Of a DNA stretch of 64,000 bases, positions 19,332 through 29,052 are shown in pieces. The stretch is from Liquorilactobacillus capillatus DSM 19910 (GTDB lineage Bacteria; Bacillota; Bacilli; Lactobacillales; Lactobacillaceae), in the NCBI RefSeq assembly GCF_001434915.1, contig NZ_AZEF01000061.1, positions 1 through 64,000 on the forward strand. The letters run 5' to 3'. A program made the translations under genes and the position numbers. How positions within the stretch are numbered: the stretch's first letter is position 1; every line of letters begins with the position of its first letter. The notes under the pieces were generated by a model. The model saw only the letters and a list, made by a program, of their open reading frames with translations. It was not told where the DNA came from and ran no database searches.

Positions 19332-20762
19332 GTGTCTTTTAAACAAAAAGATTTTTCTGCATGCACGAGTATCCTCGTGGGTAAGAAAGCGACTGCTGAC
19401 GGTTCAACTCTTATTGCCCGTAATGAAGACGCCAAGTCTGCCTGGCCTAAACATTTAGTTGTTCATCCCCATCAGGAGTTTGAAGAACCACAGACTTTTG
19501 TTTCACCTGATAACGGCTTCACAATTACTTTACCCCAAGTTAGCGGTAAATATACCGCTACACCCGAATGGACTTCTAAATTCGGTATCTTTGAGGAAGA
19601 TGGTATCAATGAATACGGCGTTGCTATGAGCGCGACTGAAAGTGCATATGCTAATGAACGAGTCCTTGGGGCTGACCCTTTAGTTAAAAAGGGAATTGGC
19701 GAAGAAGCAATGGTAACTGTTACCTTGCCTTATATTCATTCTGCTCGTGAAGGTGTAGCCTACTTAGGCCATATCGTTGAAAAATATGGTGCTAGTGAAA
19801 CGAACGGTGTTCTCTTCTCAGACCAAGATGAAGTTTGGTATATGGAAATCGCTACTGGCCATTATTGGGTCGCCCAGCGAATCCCAGATGATGCATATGC
19901 GGTTGTCGCTAACCAGCTTGCTATTCAAAATATTGATTTTACTGATTCTACTAACTATATGTATGCTCAGGGAATTGCTGCATTTGTTCAAGAAAATGAT
20001 CTTTCTGTTTCTCACAATGAATTTAACTTTAGAAAGATTTTTGGAACTCAAGAATTAAGTGATGAGATCTATAGTACCCCCCGGGTCTGGTATGGTCAAA
20101 AATACTTAACACCCACCATTAAGCAGGAACCGATGAGTGAGGAACTGCCCTTCATTCAGCGTGCGCAACGGCTGCTACACAATGATGATCTTGAATATAT
20201 CCTAGGCTCACATTTTCAAGGAACAGCCTACGATCCTTTGAATAGTACAGATCTTCACAGTTCAAAGCGCTTTCGACCCATTAGTCTTGCTAAAACACAG
20301 GAGTCTCATATCCTACAGCTTCGGCCTAACCTTCCACCTGAGATCAGTGGCTTACATTGGCTTGCACTTGGAGTCACTGCGCAAAGTATTTTTGTCCCTT
20401 TTTACGCTGGGATGACTGATACACATCCAGCTTATAAAGAAGGAACTGCTACTTACAGCTTTTCTTCAGCTTATTGGCGTTATAAGCTACTTGGGGTATT
20501 AGTAGACGCACACTATAAGCGCTTTGGTCCTGAACTAACTGCACTTCAAAAAGAACTACGCATCCTTTTTAAAAAACGAATTCGCCAAAACGACCTTCAA
20601 GCTCAGACACTGCCGCCAGAAAAACTAGCTACTTTTTTAACCACAGCAAGCACGGCTAATGCACAGTTAGGTTTAGATAAAGTAGATAAACTGACTGCAC
20701 AACTGATAACAGCAGCCACAGAACTATCACCACTTAATTTTCAAACAGATGAGAACCTATAG
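19332..20762 (+). CDS. pepD: C69-family dipeptidase (PepD type)
   Basis: Cytosolic Ntn-hydrolase dipeptidase typical of lactobacilli, 476 aa. The predicted nucleophile is Cys11 in FSACTSILVGKKATADGST, exposed by removal of a 10-residue propeptide. IARNEDAK and the VWYMEIATGHYWVAQRIPDD segment also fit the family. It starts with GTG after GAGG. Several PepD paralogues usually occur in lactobacilli, so the exact letter is uncertain. A bidirectional terminator follows. Confidence 0.9.
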   Translation: MSFKQKDFSACTSILVGKKATADGSTLIARNEDAKSAWPKHLVVHPHQEFEEPQTFVSPDNGFTITLPQVSGKYTATPEWTSKFGIFEEDGINEYGVAMSATESAYANERVLGADPLVKKGIGEEAMVTVTLPYIHSAREGVAYLGHIVEKYGASETNGVLFSDQDEVWYMEIATGHYWVAQRIPDDAYAVVANQLAIQNIDFTDSTNYMYAQGIAAFVQENDLSVSHNEFNFRKIFGTQELSDEIYSTPRVWYGQKYLTPTIKQEPMSEELPFIQRAQRLLHNDDLEYILGSHFQGTAYDPLNSTDLHSSKRFRPISLAKTQESHILQLRPNLPPEISGLHWLALGVTAQSIFVPFYAGMTDTHPAYKEGTATYSFSSAYWRYKLLGVLVDAHYKRFGPELTALQKELRILFKKRIRQNDLQAQTLPPEKLATFLTTASTANAQLGLDKVDKLTAQLITAATELSPLNFQTDENL

Positions 20763-20798
20763 TTATAGTCAAGCTGCATGAGCTTAACATTCTAAAAA

Positions 20799-20863
20799 TA
20801 AAAAGTACCCGTCAAACCTAGCAGCAAAAGTAAGCAGCTAGGTTAGAACAGGTACTTTTTTAA
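20799..20863. terminator. Bidirectional terminator after pepD
   Basis: Nested stems, AAAAGTACC with GGTACTTTT outside and AACCTAGC with GCTAGGTT inside, are followed by TTTTTT. They serve pepD and the converging HesB-like gene. Confidence 0.82.
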
Positions 20864-20880
20864 TTTCTTGTTTTACATTA

Positions 20881-21246
20881 TTATACTTGCTGTTTTGCAA
20901 TTCTCTCAATTCGTACAGCAGCTGTTAATTCACCCGAATTAGCTCCAGTTAAACGCAACATCTGATTAGCTTCATTGACGTCCAGTTTCATCTCATCATC
21001 CATATACATTTCACTATAGCCTTTGATCTTAAAAGGACCGAGATCAGAATCAATAACTTTGTCGTAATCATGAATCTCAGTCTCTTTAGAGACAATCAAG
21101 ATCCGAAAGACAGAATCTAACGAGCAAACACCAACGCGCGAGAATGCACCTACCCCATCATCAAAGTCCAATAGCAGTTCATCCTTTGACCCTTCAAAAT
21201 CAGACATAATCTTTTTGCGTGCCGCTTGTGTGATTGTTAAATACAT
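20881..21246 (-). CDS. HesB/IscA-like iron-sulfur biosynthesis domain protein (YqkB-like)
   Basis: A 121-aa protein beginning MYLTITQAARKKI, a typical HesB-like N-terminus. It keeps the fold segments LLLDFDDGVGAF and IVSKETEIHDYD but lacks the Cys-x-Cys pair of true A-type Fe-S carriers. It resembles the Firmicutes YqkB subgroup, whose role is unclear. The start at 21246 follows GGAGGGG; the longer frame upstream has no ribosome site. Confidence 0.75.
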   Translation of the reverse strand: MYLTITQAARKKIMSDFEGSKDELLLDFDDGVGAFSRVGVCSLDSVFRILIVSKETEIHDYDKVIDSDLGPFKIKGYSEMYMDDEMKLDVNEANQMLRLTGANSGELTAAVRIERIAKQQV

Positions 21247-21385
21247 TTTAACCCCTCCATCTCTTACTATATTGTACACAATATATACCAAAACACAAAA
21301 AATATGTTCGTCTAAATTAGAAAAGCTATCTCCACTAAGTTATAATCTATTTGAAGATACTTAAAGAAACGGAGTACATACCACT

Positions 21386-22411
21386 ATGAATAATACCCAC
21401 GAAATTAATAACTTGTTTTTTATTGCAGATGATCTCATTGCTCAAGATGACACAACGCGTATCATCTGTGATCCTGCGCCTGCAACAAGTGTAAAACTGC
21501 TTAGCCCTAATAATAAAAACAGACATTTTATCTTTGAAGTAGTTATTCTGACCCATCTGTCTGAAACCAATTTGCACCTTCTATATAATTTGCCTAAGAA
21601 TTTAACTTGTTATCTGTCACAAGAACTCTTCCTACTGTTACAAAAAATGCAGCGGTTTAACCTCATTCCAGCCCTACCTACAATGGGAAAAATTATCCCC
21701 TATGATTATCCGCAGCAGTTAGGCAGTTTTAGTATTACTGCCTATAAAAATAACGACTCTCTCTTCGGTTCACTAGCTCTTATCCTTCGCCATAAACAGA
21801 CTGCCGTTGGTTATGTTGCGGCCTTTGAACTTTATGGTGGTCATAAAAAAAGAACTAAAAACTGGCTCAAACAGATGTCTAGATCGAAACTGACTGCTTT
21901 TATTACAAGTCATACTATGCTTGAGAACAATTATTCAGCACAACTACCCACCAGCGAGAATGGTATTCAAAAATACTTTGCTAAGCAACTGCAAAAGGCC
22001 GCAGAGCAACCTGTCAAAGTACTGCTCTCACCTTGGAATCCTGAGCAACTGCATCGTTTTAACGAAACATGCGCAGACCTTAATAAAAAATTAGTCTTAC
22101 CGCTCACACTGGCTCAATTTTTACATTCTTTTTTCCCAGAAGATATTATTTACTATTCTTCTAACGTACAGCAAGCTACCAAACCACTAGTTACTGAACA
22201 ATTAATTTATCTAAGTTTAGAGAAAATACAAAAAGAGCCCGCTACAATCGTCTTATATGACAGCAGCATGCCCTTCTTTATCGACCCAAGTATTCAAAAA
22301 AATAGTACTGGTTACAATTATTTTAAACCAACTATTGCCCCACTGGCCCCAGAAGATATCACAATGTTAAAACAGCGGTTAAACATTACCACTATCCTAC
22401 TGACTAATTAA
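21386..22411 (+). CDS. Degenerate metallo-beta-lactamase/RNase J-like protein
   Basis: A 341-aa protein whose order of segments recalls the metallo-beta-lactamase/beta-CASP fold: IICDPAPATSVKLL, then VVILTHLSETNLHLLYNL where the metal motif HxHxDH is expected, YLSQELFLLLQKMQ, and SFSITAYKNNDSLFGS. At the metal motif only the first His remains, so it is probably not a nuclease. The assignment is by pattern only. Function unknown; a structural or regulatory role is possible. It converges on the hydrolase gene at 22420. Confidence 0.45.
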   Translation: MNNTHEINNLFFIADDLIAQDDTTRIICDPAPATSVKLLSPNNKNRHFIFEVVILTHLSETNLHLLYNLPKNLTCYLSQELFLLLQKMQRFNLIPALPTMGKIIPYDYPQQLGSFSITAYKNNDSLFGSLALILRHKQTAVGYVAAFELYGGHKKRTKNWLKQMSRSKLTAFITSHTMLENNYSAQLPTSENGIQKYFAKQLQKAAEQPVKVLLSPWNPEQLHRFNETCADLNKKLVLPLTLAQFLHSFFPEDIIYYSSNVQQATKPLVTEQLIYLSLEKIQKEPATIVLYDSSMPFFIDPSIQKNSTGYNYFKPTIAPLAPEDITMLKQRLNITTILLTN

Positions 22412-22419
22412 GACTTAAG

Positions 22420-23364
22420 TTATCTGACCCATTTTGTAAAAAAGTTGCCGACACGTTGTTGATATAGCTTAGGATACTCATAATACGCCATCGCATGACC
22501 GGTTTTAGGAACAACCCAGATTTGTTTACTTGTTGTTGAAGCACGATAATTCTGGTACACCATTCGAGTTGGGACAAATTTATCAGCACCTCCGTGAATG
22601 AAAAAGATGGGGCGCTGATTTTTGTGTAGTTGTTTAACTGAGCTACCTTTTTTAAAGTCAAAGCCCGCTTTGGCTTCTGTAAACCAGCTCGCTGTTGTAA
22701 TCAGCGGTTGTTTAGGAACTCCAAAGCGCTGTTTCAATTCATAAGTCAGTTCCTCTTCGATACTGGAATAACCGCTGTCTTCAACAACTGCCTTTACTTG
22801 TGCAGGTAGTTTCTCACCACTAGCCATCATCACAGTCGCACCGCCCATACTAACTCCGAATAAACCTATTTCAGAATGGTCACCCTTTTTACGGATAACT
22901 TGTTTAATCCACTTAACATAGTCTAAACGATCCGGCCAGCCAAAACCAATGTATTTTCCCTGACTTGTTCCTGCCCCCCGATCATCTGGTGCTAAAACGT
23001 TATACCCCATATTATGGAACATTCGCAGATAACTTGCCATTTGAAGATGATTTTCTTGGTAGCCATGCGCTACAATAATCGTTTTAGTCGTTGGCCGGGT
23101 TGCGGGAAGATAAACTGCTTTTAAATTTAAATTTTGACCAGCAGATTTCTCCGACCACACCTGCTGTTTAGTTTGGCGTAACCATCTTTTATCTTTGTCT
23201 AGCTGGACTTTCTTTTTGACTGCCATCTTGCTATTTAACGGTTTTTGCGGTTCAAACGCGAAATAATACAGGTAGGCACTTGCACCGGTAATCCCTAGTA
23301 TCAACACGATAAATATCGCAAGTAAACTATAAAGCCAAACTTTTTTCTTTCTTTTAATCAACAT
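22420..23364 (-). CDS. Membrane-anchored alpha/beta hydrolase
   Basis: A 314-aa protein with a basic N-terminus and one transmembrane segment (about residues 9-31); the hydrolase domain should lie outside the membrane. The fold shows IIVAHGYQENH, LAPDDRGAGTSQG, the nucleophile elbow LFGVSMGGATVM, FFIHGGADKFVPTRM and the catalytic His in PKTGHAMAYYEYP. This matches the YqkD/BAAT-like group common in lactobacilli. The start at 23364 has GGAG 5 bases upstream. Substrate unknown. Confidence 0.82.
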   Translation of the reverse strand: MLIKRKKKVWLYSLLAIFIVLILGITGASAYLYYFAFEPQKPLNSKMAVKKKVQLDKDKRWLRQTKQQVWSEKSAGQNLNLKAVYLPATRPTTKTIIVAHGYQENHLQMASYLRMFHNMGYNVLAPDDRGAGTSQGKYIGFGWPDRLDYVKWIKQVIRKKGDHSEIGLFGVSMGGATVMMASGEKLPAQVKAVVEDSGYSSIEEELTYELKQRFGVPKQPLITTASWFTEAKAGFDFKKGSSVKQLHKNQRPIFFIHGGADKFVPTRMVYQNYRASTTSKQIWVVPKTGHAMAYYEYPKLYQQRVGNFFTKWVR

Positions 23365-23505
23365 CAATTCTCCTATACCCTTATTTAAAAAGGCGGGACT
23401 GCGTCGAATATCGCATTTTACGGTACTCCTCACGTTTTCGACTCATGACTTGTTCCCATGTCTTATATTTACTATTGTGTCGTGTTCAAAGCCCGTTATG
23501 ATCCG

Positions 23506-24954
23506 TCACAATATCGGTGATAACAGTCGTGAGAAATACTGTTTGAATTTAAGCCAGAGAGATTGCTGTTCAAAGTATGCGGCAGTGAGCCGTGTACTGT
23601 TTTTCTCATCCTGCACAAAAATATCCACTAACTGCTGACTAACTACTTCGTCATACATGAACGCATTTGCTTCAAAGTTCAGCTTAAAACTACGATAGTC
23701 CATATTAGCAGAACCCACGACCGCAATTTTACCATCGACGACCACTGTCTTTGAATGAAGGAAACCCTTATTATACTTATAGATCTCTACCCCAGCATCA
23801 AGTAACGACTTAGCATAGAATTGGGTCGCACGGTACACAAATGCATGGTCTGGCATCGCTGGGATCATGACCTTAACTTTGATTCCAGAATAGGCGGCAA
23901 TACTGAGTGCTTCAAGTAAGGAATCATCAGGAATTAAGTATGGTGTCTGAATAAAAACATAGTCTGTTGCATTATTAATCATTTTAATATAGCCTAGTTT
24001 AATACTCTCAACTTCACTATCTGGACCACTTGAAACAATTTGGATACTAGTCTTCCCTTGCTCAGATGCCAACGGAAAATACTCTTCTTTATAACTAATA
24101 TGCTGTTCTTTAACAGTTGCATTCCAATCCATAAAAAAACGTGACTGCATCGCAATAACTGCGTTACCAGTAATCTTAATATGCGTGTCTCGCCAATAAC
24201 CAAATTTAGGGCTGCGTCCTAAATACTGATCACCAACATTAAAGCCTCCAATATAACCAATTTGTCCATCAATAATCACTAACTTGCGGTGATCACGATA
24301 ATTTAACCGAAAATTAGGAAATGAACGGCGTGAACCAAAGAACGGCTCCGCTCGACCACCTAATTCTTCTAAATGCTCAAAAAAGTGGTGTGTTGTCCCA
24401 CGAGAACCGAAACTATCATAAATCACTCTGACTTCAACCCCCGCAGCGGCTTTTTCCTCTAATAATTGCCGCAGATCATTTCCGATTTGATCATTATAAA
24501 ATGTATAGTATTCCACATGAACATGATTTTTAGCTGCTCTAATATCGTCAAAAAGAGATTTAAACTTAGCATGTCCATCTTCGAAAATCTCAACATGATT
24601 ATGTTTGGTTAAAATTGCACTATCCGTCTCTAAAAAGAGATGAACCATTTCACGAGCAGTAGCGGTTATTTCGTCTGCTGGTAAGAGCTCCTTTTCACGC
24701 CACTGCTCTTTTTGTAATGAAACCAGCTGCTCAATCCCCATACGTTCCTGCGTTTTAATATCATATATCTTATCACGTGACAGCTTCTTGCCCACAAAAA
24801 GATATAAGATAAAACCGATAATCGGTAGAAAACTTAATACCAACAGCCAAGCCCATGTCGCTGCAATTTCACGTTTATCTTTAAAAACGGTAACGATAGC
24901 CGCGAAAATATTAACTAACCAAATTATCCGCATTATTAAACTTAATAATTCCAA
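23506..24954 (-). CDS. cls: Cardiolipin synthase
   Basis: Phospholipase D-family enzyme that makes cardiolipin from phosphatidylglycerol at the membrane, 482 aa. Two hydrophobic N-terminal segments (residues about 3-20 and 31-52) precede two HKD motifs: HRKLVIIDGQIGYIGGFNVG (about residue 215) and HSKTVVVDGKIAVVGSANMD (about residue 395). Length and layout are standard. It sits downstream of the ABC transporter genes in the same direction. Confidence 0.93.
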   Translation of the reverse strand: MELLSLIMRIIWLVNIFAAIVTVFKDKREIAATWAWLLVLSFLPIIGFILYLFVGKKLSRDKIYDIKTQERMGIEQLVSLQKEQWREKELLPADEITATAREMVHLFLETDSAILTKHNHVEIFEDGHAKFKSLFDDIRAAKNHVHVEYYTFYNDQIGNDLRQLLEEKAAAGVEVRVIYDSFGSRGTTHHFFEHLEELGGRAEPFFGSRRSFPNFRLNYRDHRKLVIIDGQIGYIGGFNVGDQYLGRSPKFGYWRDTHIKITGNAVIAMQSRFFMDWNATVKEQHISYKEEYFPLASEQGKTSIQIVSSGPDSEVESIKLGYIKMINNATDYVFIQTPYLIPDDSLLEALSIAAYSGIKVKVMIPAMPDHAFVYRATQFYAKSLLDAGVEIYKYNKGFLHSKTVVVDGKIAVVGSANMDYRSFKLNFEANAFMYDEVVSQQLVDIFVQDEKNSTRLTAAYFEQQSLWLKFKQYFSRLLSPIL

Positions 24955-25039
24955 AGCACACCACTTTCTTGCTAGTTACTGCAATTTATTTCGTTCATCT
25001 ATAATTGAACACTTAACAAGAAGTTTACTCTTTCTTTTT

Positions 25040-25879
25040 TCATTTGTCATCGACTGAGTTATCAACACCAAACCATTTTTCACTAATCTGCTTCATCTCT
25101 TGATCACGGTGCAATTCGGACAAAGCCTGATTAATCTTAGTGCGCAATGTCTTATCACCTTTACGCATCCCAACCGCAAAATCTTCTTTTGGGAAACCAA
25201 TCGGTAATTCACGGTAACTATTCGCATCCCGTTGATGCTTAATATAATAATTAGCATAGACACTATCAATCAGTAATCCCTGAATCCGACCTGCATTTAG
25301 ATCCAAGAAAGCATCGTTAAAGGTATCATACTGGACAGTATTTTTTACATACTGTTTTAAAAGTTGTGGCGTACCGGTGTATGACTGATAACCAGATGAG
25401 CCGCTTTGCAATCCCAATGTCTGGCCGTGCATAGCAGCAGCTTGTTTAATCCCCGCACTCTTTTTTGTTACTAAGATCTGCTCATTCTTAAGGTACGTAT
25501 TACTAAAAGCAACCGTCTTAGCTCGCGCCGGTGATTTTGTATAACCATTCCAGATTAAATCGATTGTTCCATTACGTAACTCTGTTTCTTTCATTGACCA
25601 ATCAATCGTTTGAAAATCAACCTTGATCCCGTACTTTCGAAAAACCGCACGGGCAAGATCAATATCATATCCGACCAACTGACCATTTTTCTCACGAAAA
25701 CCCATGGGAACAAAACTATCATCTAAACCAACAATAACCTTGTTACGCTGCTTGATCGTCGTCCAAGTGTCAGTTGTATCAGCTCTTTTTTTGACATTCG
25801 TACAACCCGATAAGATGGTTATTGTTGTCAACAACATCACTATACTGATCCATGTTGACCTTAAGATCCTCTTCTTCAC
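25040..25879 (-). CDS. Amino-acid ABC transporter, substrate-binding lipoprotein
   Basis: A 279-aa family 3 solute-binding protein. The N-terminus is a lipoprotein signal with lipobox LSGC (Cys about residue 26). VGLDDSFVPMGFREKNGQLV, GYDIDLARAVFRKYG, and DLIWNGYTKSPAR are typical of polar amino-acid binding proteins. The start is a GTG. It is the last gene of the permease-ATPase-binding protein operon read from the T-box. The ligand may be histidine if the leader's tentative specifier is right. Confidence 0.9.
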   Translation of the reverse strand: MKKRILRSTWISIVMLLTTITILSGCTNVKKRADTTDTWTTIKQRNKVIVGLDDSFVPMGFREKNGQLVGYDIDLARAVFRKYGIKVDFQTIDWSMKETELRNGTIDLIWNGYTKSPARAKTVAFSNTYLKNEQILVTKKSAGIKQAAAMHGQTLGLQSGSSGYQSYTGTPQLLKQYVKNTVQYDTFNDAFLDLNAGRIQGLLIDSVYANYYIKHQRDANSYRELPIGFPKEDFAVGMRKGDKTLRTKINQALSELHRDQEMKQISEKWFGVDNSVDDK

Positions 25880-25904
25880 AGTAACCCCTCTTTCTTATAT
25901 ATTT

Positions 25905-26546
25905 TTAGCTACGAATAGGTTCCACTTTTAAGATTCGATCCGCAATTTGCTGTGCAAATTCCATATCATGTGTCACAACGATCTGTGTCATCTCACTCTT
26001 CTTAAGTCCCAAAATAATATTCTTAACTGTATCCCGTAAACCCGGATCCAAAGCTGAAGTTGGCTCATCGTAACATAAGATCTGTGGTTTCATCGCCATT
26101 GCACGCGCGATAGCAACACGTTGTTTTTGTCCACCAGATAGTTGGTAGGGGTATAAATCAGCTTTGTCTGCTAAGGAAAGTCCTTCTAACAATTCCAACG
26201 CCTCTTTTTTAGCTGCCACTTCTTTTTTCTTTAAAACCATCATCGGGGCTAATGTAATATTATCCAGTACTTTTAAATGCGGAAATAATTGGTATTCTTG
26301 AAAGACGACACCTATAACTGAATCATTGCTCTGATTACTGTAGGGATCAAATTCCTTCTCATCAACCAAAATTTGTCCACCATCAATTTTCTCTAACCCA
26401 CTAATACAACGCAACAAAGTGGTCTTACCCGCTCCAGATGAACCTACGATACACATAATCTCACCGTCTTCAACGGTCATATTGATTTTATCCAAAATCA
26501 CACGTTTATTATATTGTTTAGAGATATTTTTTAGTTCTAACATCAT
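25905..26546 (-). CDS. Amino-acid ABC transporter, ATP-binding protein
   Basis: ATPase subunit of a polar amino-acid importer, 213 aa. Walker A is GSSGAGKTTLLRC, the Q-loop is VFQEYQLFPH, the signature is LSGGQKQRVAIARAMA, Walker B is ILCYDEPTSALDP, and the switch His is in VVTHDMEFAQQI. It is slightly shorter than the usual 240 aa and ends soon after the H-loop. It is flanked by its permease and binding-protein genes. Confidence 0.93.
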   Translation of the reverse strand: MMLELKNISKQYNKRVILDKINMTVEDGEIMCIVGSSGAGKTTLLRCISGLEKIDGGQILVDEKEFDPYSNQSNDSVIGVVFQEYQLFPHLKVLDNITLAPMMVLKKKEVAAKKEALELLEGLSLADKADLYPYQLSGGQKQRVAIARAMAMKPQILCYDEPTSALDPGLRDTVKNIILGLKKSEMTQIVVTHDMEFAQQIADRILKVEPIRS

Positions 26547-26555
26547 TTGCCCCCC

Positions 26556-27206
26556 CTATTTCCAATAGCTGTAATGCTGTTCAAGTTTACGCAGGATGAA
26601 AGTCAGCACAGCCGTTAATAATAAGTAGATGACGCCAACTAGAATCAGCGGTACTAAGGTTACATCCCGACTAGTAGCAACATTTCCTGCTCGCAGCAGA
26701 TCACCCAACCCGATGACATAAACCAGACTTGAATCCTTAACCAAATTAATAACTTCATTTCCAATCGATGGTAAGACGATTTTCAAAACTTGCGGTGTTA
26801 TTACTTTGCGAATCGTCTGCCAATATGACAAACGTAAGACTTTAGCACTTTCATACTGTCCGCGGTCAATTGACTGTAATCCACCCCGAAAAATTTCAGC
26901 AAAATAAGCTGTATAATTCAAGATAAAAGCAAATAAAGCAGCATCATAACGTTCAAGCGTGAAAGCTCCATGGCCAATTAGCGGCAGACCATAGAACACA
27001 AAAATCAGCTGTAGTAGTAAAGGCGTTCCTCGCATTAACCAAACATAAAACTTTAGAATAGCCTTCAAAGGAACGAAACGTGAGGTTAAACCTAAGCCAA
27101 CGATCAAACCTAACGGAATTGAACCAACAATGGTCCATAAAAATATTTTCAAAGTTAACTGTGCTCCTTCAAGCAGTGAAGGAAGTATTGCTAGAATATA
27201 AGACAT
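26556..27206 (-). CDS. Amino-acid ABC transporter, permease
   Basis: HisM-type inner-membrane permease, 216 aa. About five transmembrane segments are visible. The family signature is seen at MRGTPLLLQLIFVFYGLP and in the EAA loop IDRGQYESAKVLRLSYWQTIRK cut around EXAKVL. It is the first gene after the T-box leader, with AAAGGAG before the ATG. It works with the ATPase and the lipoprotein encoded downstream. Confidence 0.92.
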   Translation of the reverse strand: MSYILAILPSLLEGAQLTLKIFLWTIVGSIPLGLIVGLGLTSRFVPLKAILKFYVWLMRGTPLLLQLIFVFYGLPLIGHGAFTLERYDAALFAFILNYTAYFAEIFRGGLQSIDRGQYESAKVLRLSYWQTIRKVITPQVLKIVLPSIGNEVINLVKDSSLVYVIGLGDLLRAGNVATSRDVTLVPLILVGVIYLLLTAVLTFILRKLEQHYSYWK

Positions 27207-27239
27207 TTTACTACCACTCCTTTAATAAAATATAAGGTA

Positions 27240-27500
27240 AAAAAAGAACGCCCCTTAGACAAAAGTCTAAGAGGGCGTTTTACTGCGCGGTTCCACCTCA
27301 AGGTATATCAGTCTCTCACAAAACTGACCTTAGCAAGTTCTTTTCAGAACTCAGCAGATAACGGTTTTCCCCGAGCAAGCCTAATAGGTTTAATTTAGCT
27401 TGCTAACTCGCAGATGTGTTTCATCAACAGCGGTTTTGCCTTCACACTATCCAGACAATCTCTTTGAACACACTGTAAATTACTCTTCTGGTCTTTGTTA
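27240..27500 (-). promoter_or_regulatory. T-box riboswitch upstream of the amino-acid transporter
   Basis: On the minus strand the leader contains the conserved T-box AGGTGGAACCGCG (27284-27298 region), followed by a terminator whose stem is ACGCCCCTTAGAC/GTCTAAGAGGGCGT with a T run. Stem I lies upstream (about 27370-27490). Uncharged tRNA would stabilise the antiterminator and switch on the transporter. A candidate specifier is CAC (27416-27418), which would mean histidine, but the specifier loop was placed by eye and this is tentative. Confidence 0.85.
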
Positions 27501-27558
27501 TTGATTTATAACTAACTATTTAAGAAAGTAACATGCTATTCTAATTCTGTCAATACAG

Positions 27559-28365
27559 CTAATCTTTTTTAAACCATGAACTGATTCGTTGAAACAAGCC
27601 TTTTTTCTTTTCAGGATTAAGATTCATCAGTGGGACAGTCTCTCCCAATAAACGCCGCGCAATGTTACGATACCCTTGTGACGCCAAATTTTTTTCATTT
27701 AAGACGATCGGCTCGCCCTTATTCGAAGTGCTGATCACCTGATCGTCCTCAAAGATAATCCCAAGGAGTTTAATTGAAAGATGCTGCGTGATCTCATCGA
27801 CATCCATAACTTGGCCATCGTTCATCATATGAGTCCGGATTCGATTAATAATTAGCATCGGTGGTTCATCAAGCCCTTGCTTCTCGAGTAATCCAATAAC
27901 CCGATCAGCATCACGAACAGCTGATATTTCAGGCGTAGAAACCACGATTGCAACATCTGCACCAGCAACTGCATTAACGAAACCTTGCTCAATCCCCGCA
28001 GGACAATCAATCAAAACATAATCAAAATCAGGTTTTAATTCATCAACAATTTTTTTGACCTCTTCAGGTTGTAAAACAGACTTGTCCGCATTTTGGGCTG
28101 CTGGAAGCAAGAAAAGCTTCTCATCAAAACGTTTATCTTTGATCAATGCTTGGTGTAATTTAGCCCGTCCCTGAGCAACATCAACAATATCATAAATGAT
28201 TCGGTTATCAAGCCCTAAAATAACATCAAGGTTCCGTAAACCAATATCTAAGTCCAGTAAACAGACTTTTTTATCAGACAAAGCTAACGCTGTTCCTAAA
28301 TTAGCTGAGGTCGTTGTTTTACCCACTCCACCTTTTCCGGAAGTAATAACAATCGCTTTTCCCAT
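27559..28365 (-). CDS. minD: Septum site-determining ATPase MinD
   Basis: Membrane-associated ATPase that, with MinC, blocks FtsZ assembly away from mid-cell; 268 aa. The deviant Walker A is SGKGGVGKTTTSANLG; YVLIDCPAGIEQGF is Walker B. The C-terminal KKKGLFQRISSWFKKD is the amphipathic membrane-targeting helix. It directly follows minC with a 1-base gap, and forms the end of the mreBCD-minCD operon. Confidence 0.97.
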   Translation of the reverse strand: MGKAIVITSGKGGVGKTTTSANLGTALALSDKKVCLLDLDIGLRNLDVILGLDNRIIYDIVDVAQGRAKLHQALIKDKRFDEKLFLLPAAQNADKSVLQPEEVKKIVDELKPDFDYVLIDCPAGIEQGFVNAVAGADVAIVVSTPEISAVRDADRVIGLLEKQGLDEPPMLIINRIRTHMMNDGQVMDVDEITQHLSIKLLGIIFEDDQVISTSNKGEPIVLNEKNLASQGYRNIARRLLGETVPLMNLNPEKKKGLFQRISSWFKKD

Positions 28366-28366
28366 C

Positions 28367-29038
28367 TTAATATCCCCCCATTCGTGTAAATAGTTTTGGT
28401 CTAATTATCTTTACTTTTTCACGCTCTGTATATTCTAAAACATGCAGATCATTGACAAAAACAACTGTTTCATCATTAGTCTGGACCTTGTCATCCTCAA
28501 CGATATCAACAACATCAGCAACCCTAACCTGCTGCGTCGTATGAATATTGCCAATTATAATCGCTGTAGCATCGTTAGGGTAGCCTGCGTGAAGAATTCC
28601 TTCATTCTTCCCAAATGTAAAAATATTTCCAGTTGACCGTAGAATTCCACCTTGATGCAAGTCACCTACAAATAACACATCACCCTTAACGTCTTCTGTC
28701 TGACCATTCCTAATAGTACTTGCATTGAGATGGACAGTACGGCTTTCAATCATCTCCAATGCATCTTGAACCTGCATCACACTGGATGTAAATCTATGTA
28801 TTGAAAATAGTGGGTAGCGGCTCACGATCTTTTCAACTTGCTGCTTCTGTTCCGCATTTAATAAACGGGTTCCCGTACTAATATCAAATGAGAGTGACTT
28901 AGCTTCGCTCTTTTCCTTTTCCAGCTGTAACTCTGCAAATAATTTAGTCAACTCAGCTAAAATAGCATTAAAATCAGCATCTGCATTTAAGGTTATTTCG
29001 TAGCCGTCTTTGTATCCTTTTAATACAACATTCTGCAT
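28367..29038 (-). CDS. minC: Septum site-determining protein MinC
   Basis: FtsZ inhibitor partnered with MinD, 223 aa. The C-terminal beta-helix domain is clear: GDVLFVGDLHQGGILRSTGN and GILHAGYPNDATAIIIGNIH (each quoted in part), as in MinC. The N-terminal FtsZ-interacting half is less conserved. AAGGGGAG precedes the ATG. It lies between mreD and minD. Confidence 0.93.
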   Translation of the reverse strand: MQNVVLKGYKDGYEITLNADADFNAILAELTKLFAELQLEKEKSEAKSLSFDISTGTRLLNAEQKQQVEKIVSRYPLFSIHRFTSSVMQVQDALEMIESRTVHLNASTIRNGQTEDVKGDVLFVGDLHQGGILRSTGNIFTFGKNEGILHAGYPNDATAIIIGNIHTTQQVRVADVVDIVEDDKVQTNDETVVFVNDLHVLEYTEREKVKIIRPKLFTRMGGY

Positions 29039-29052
29039 TAGTCAGACTCCCC

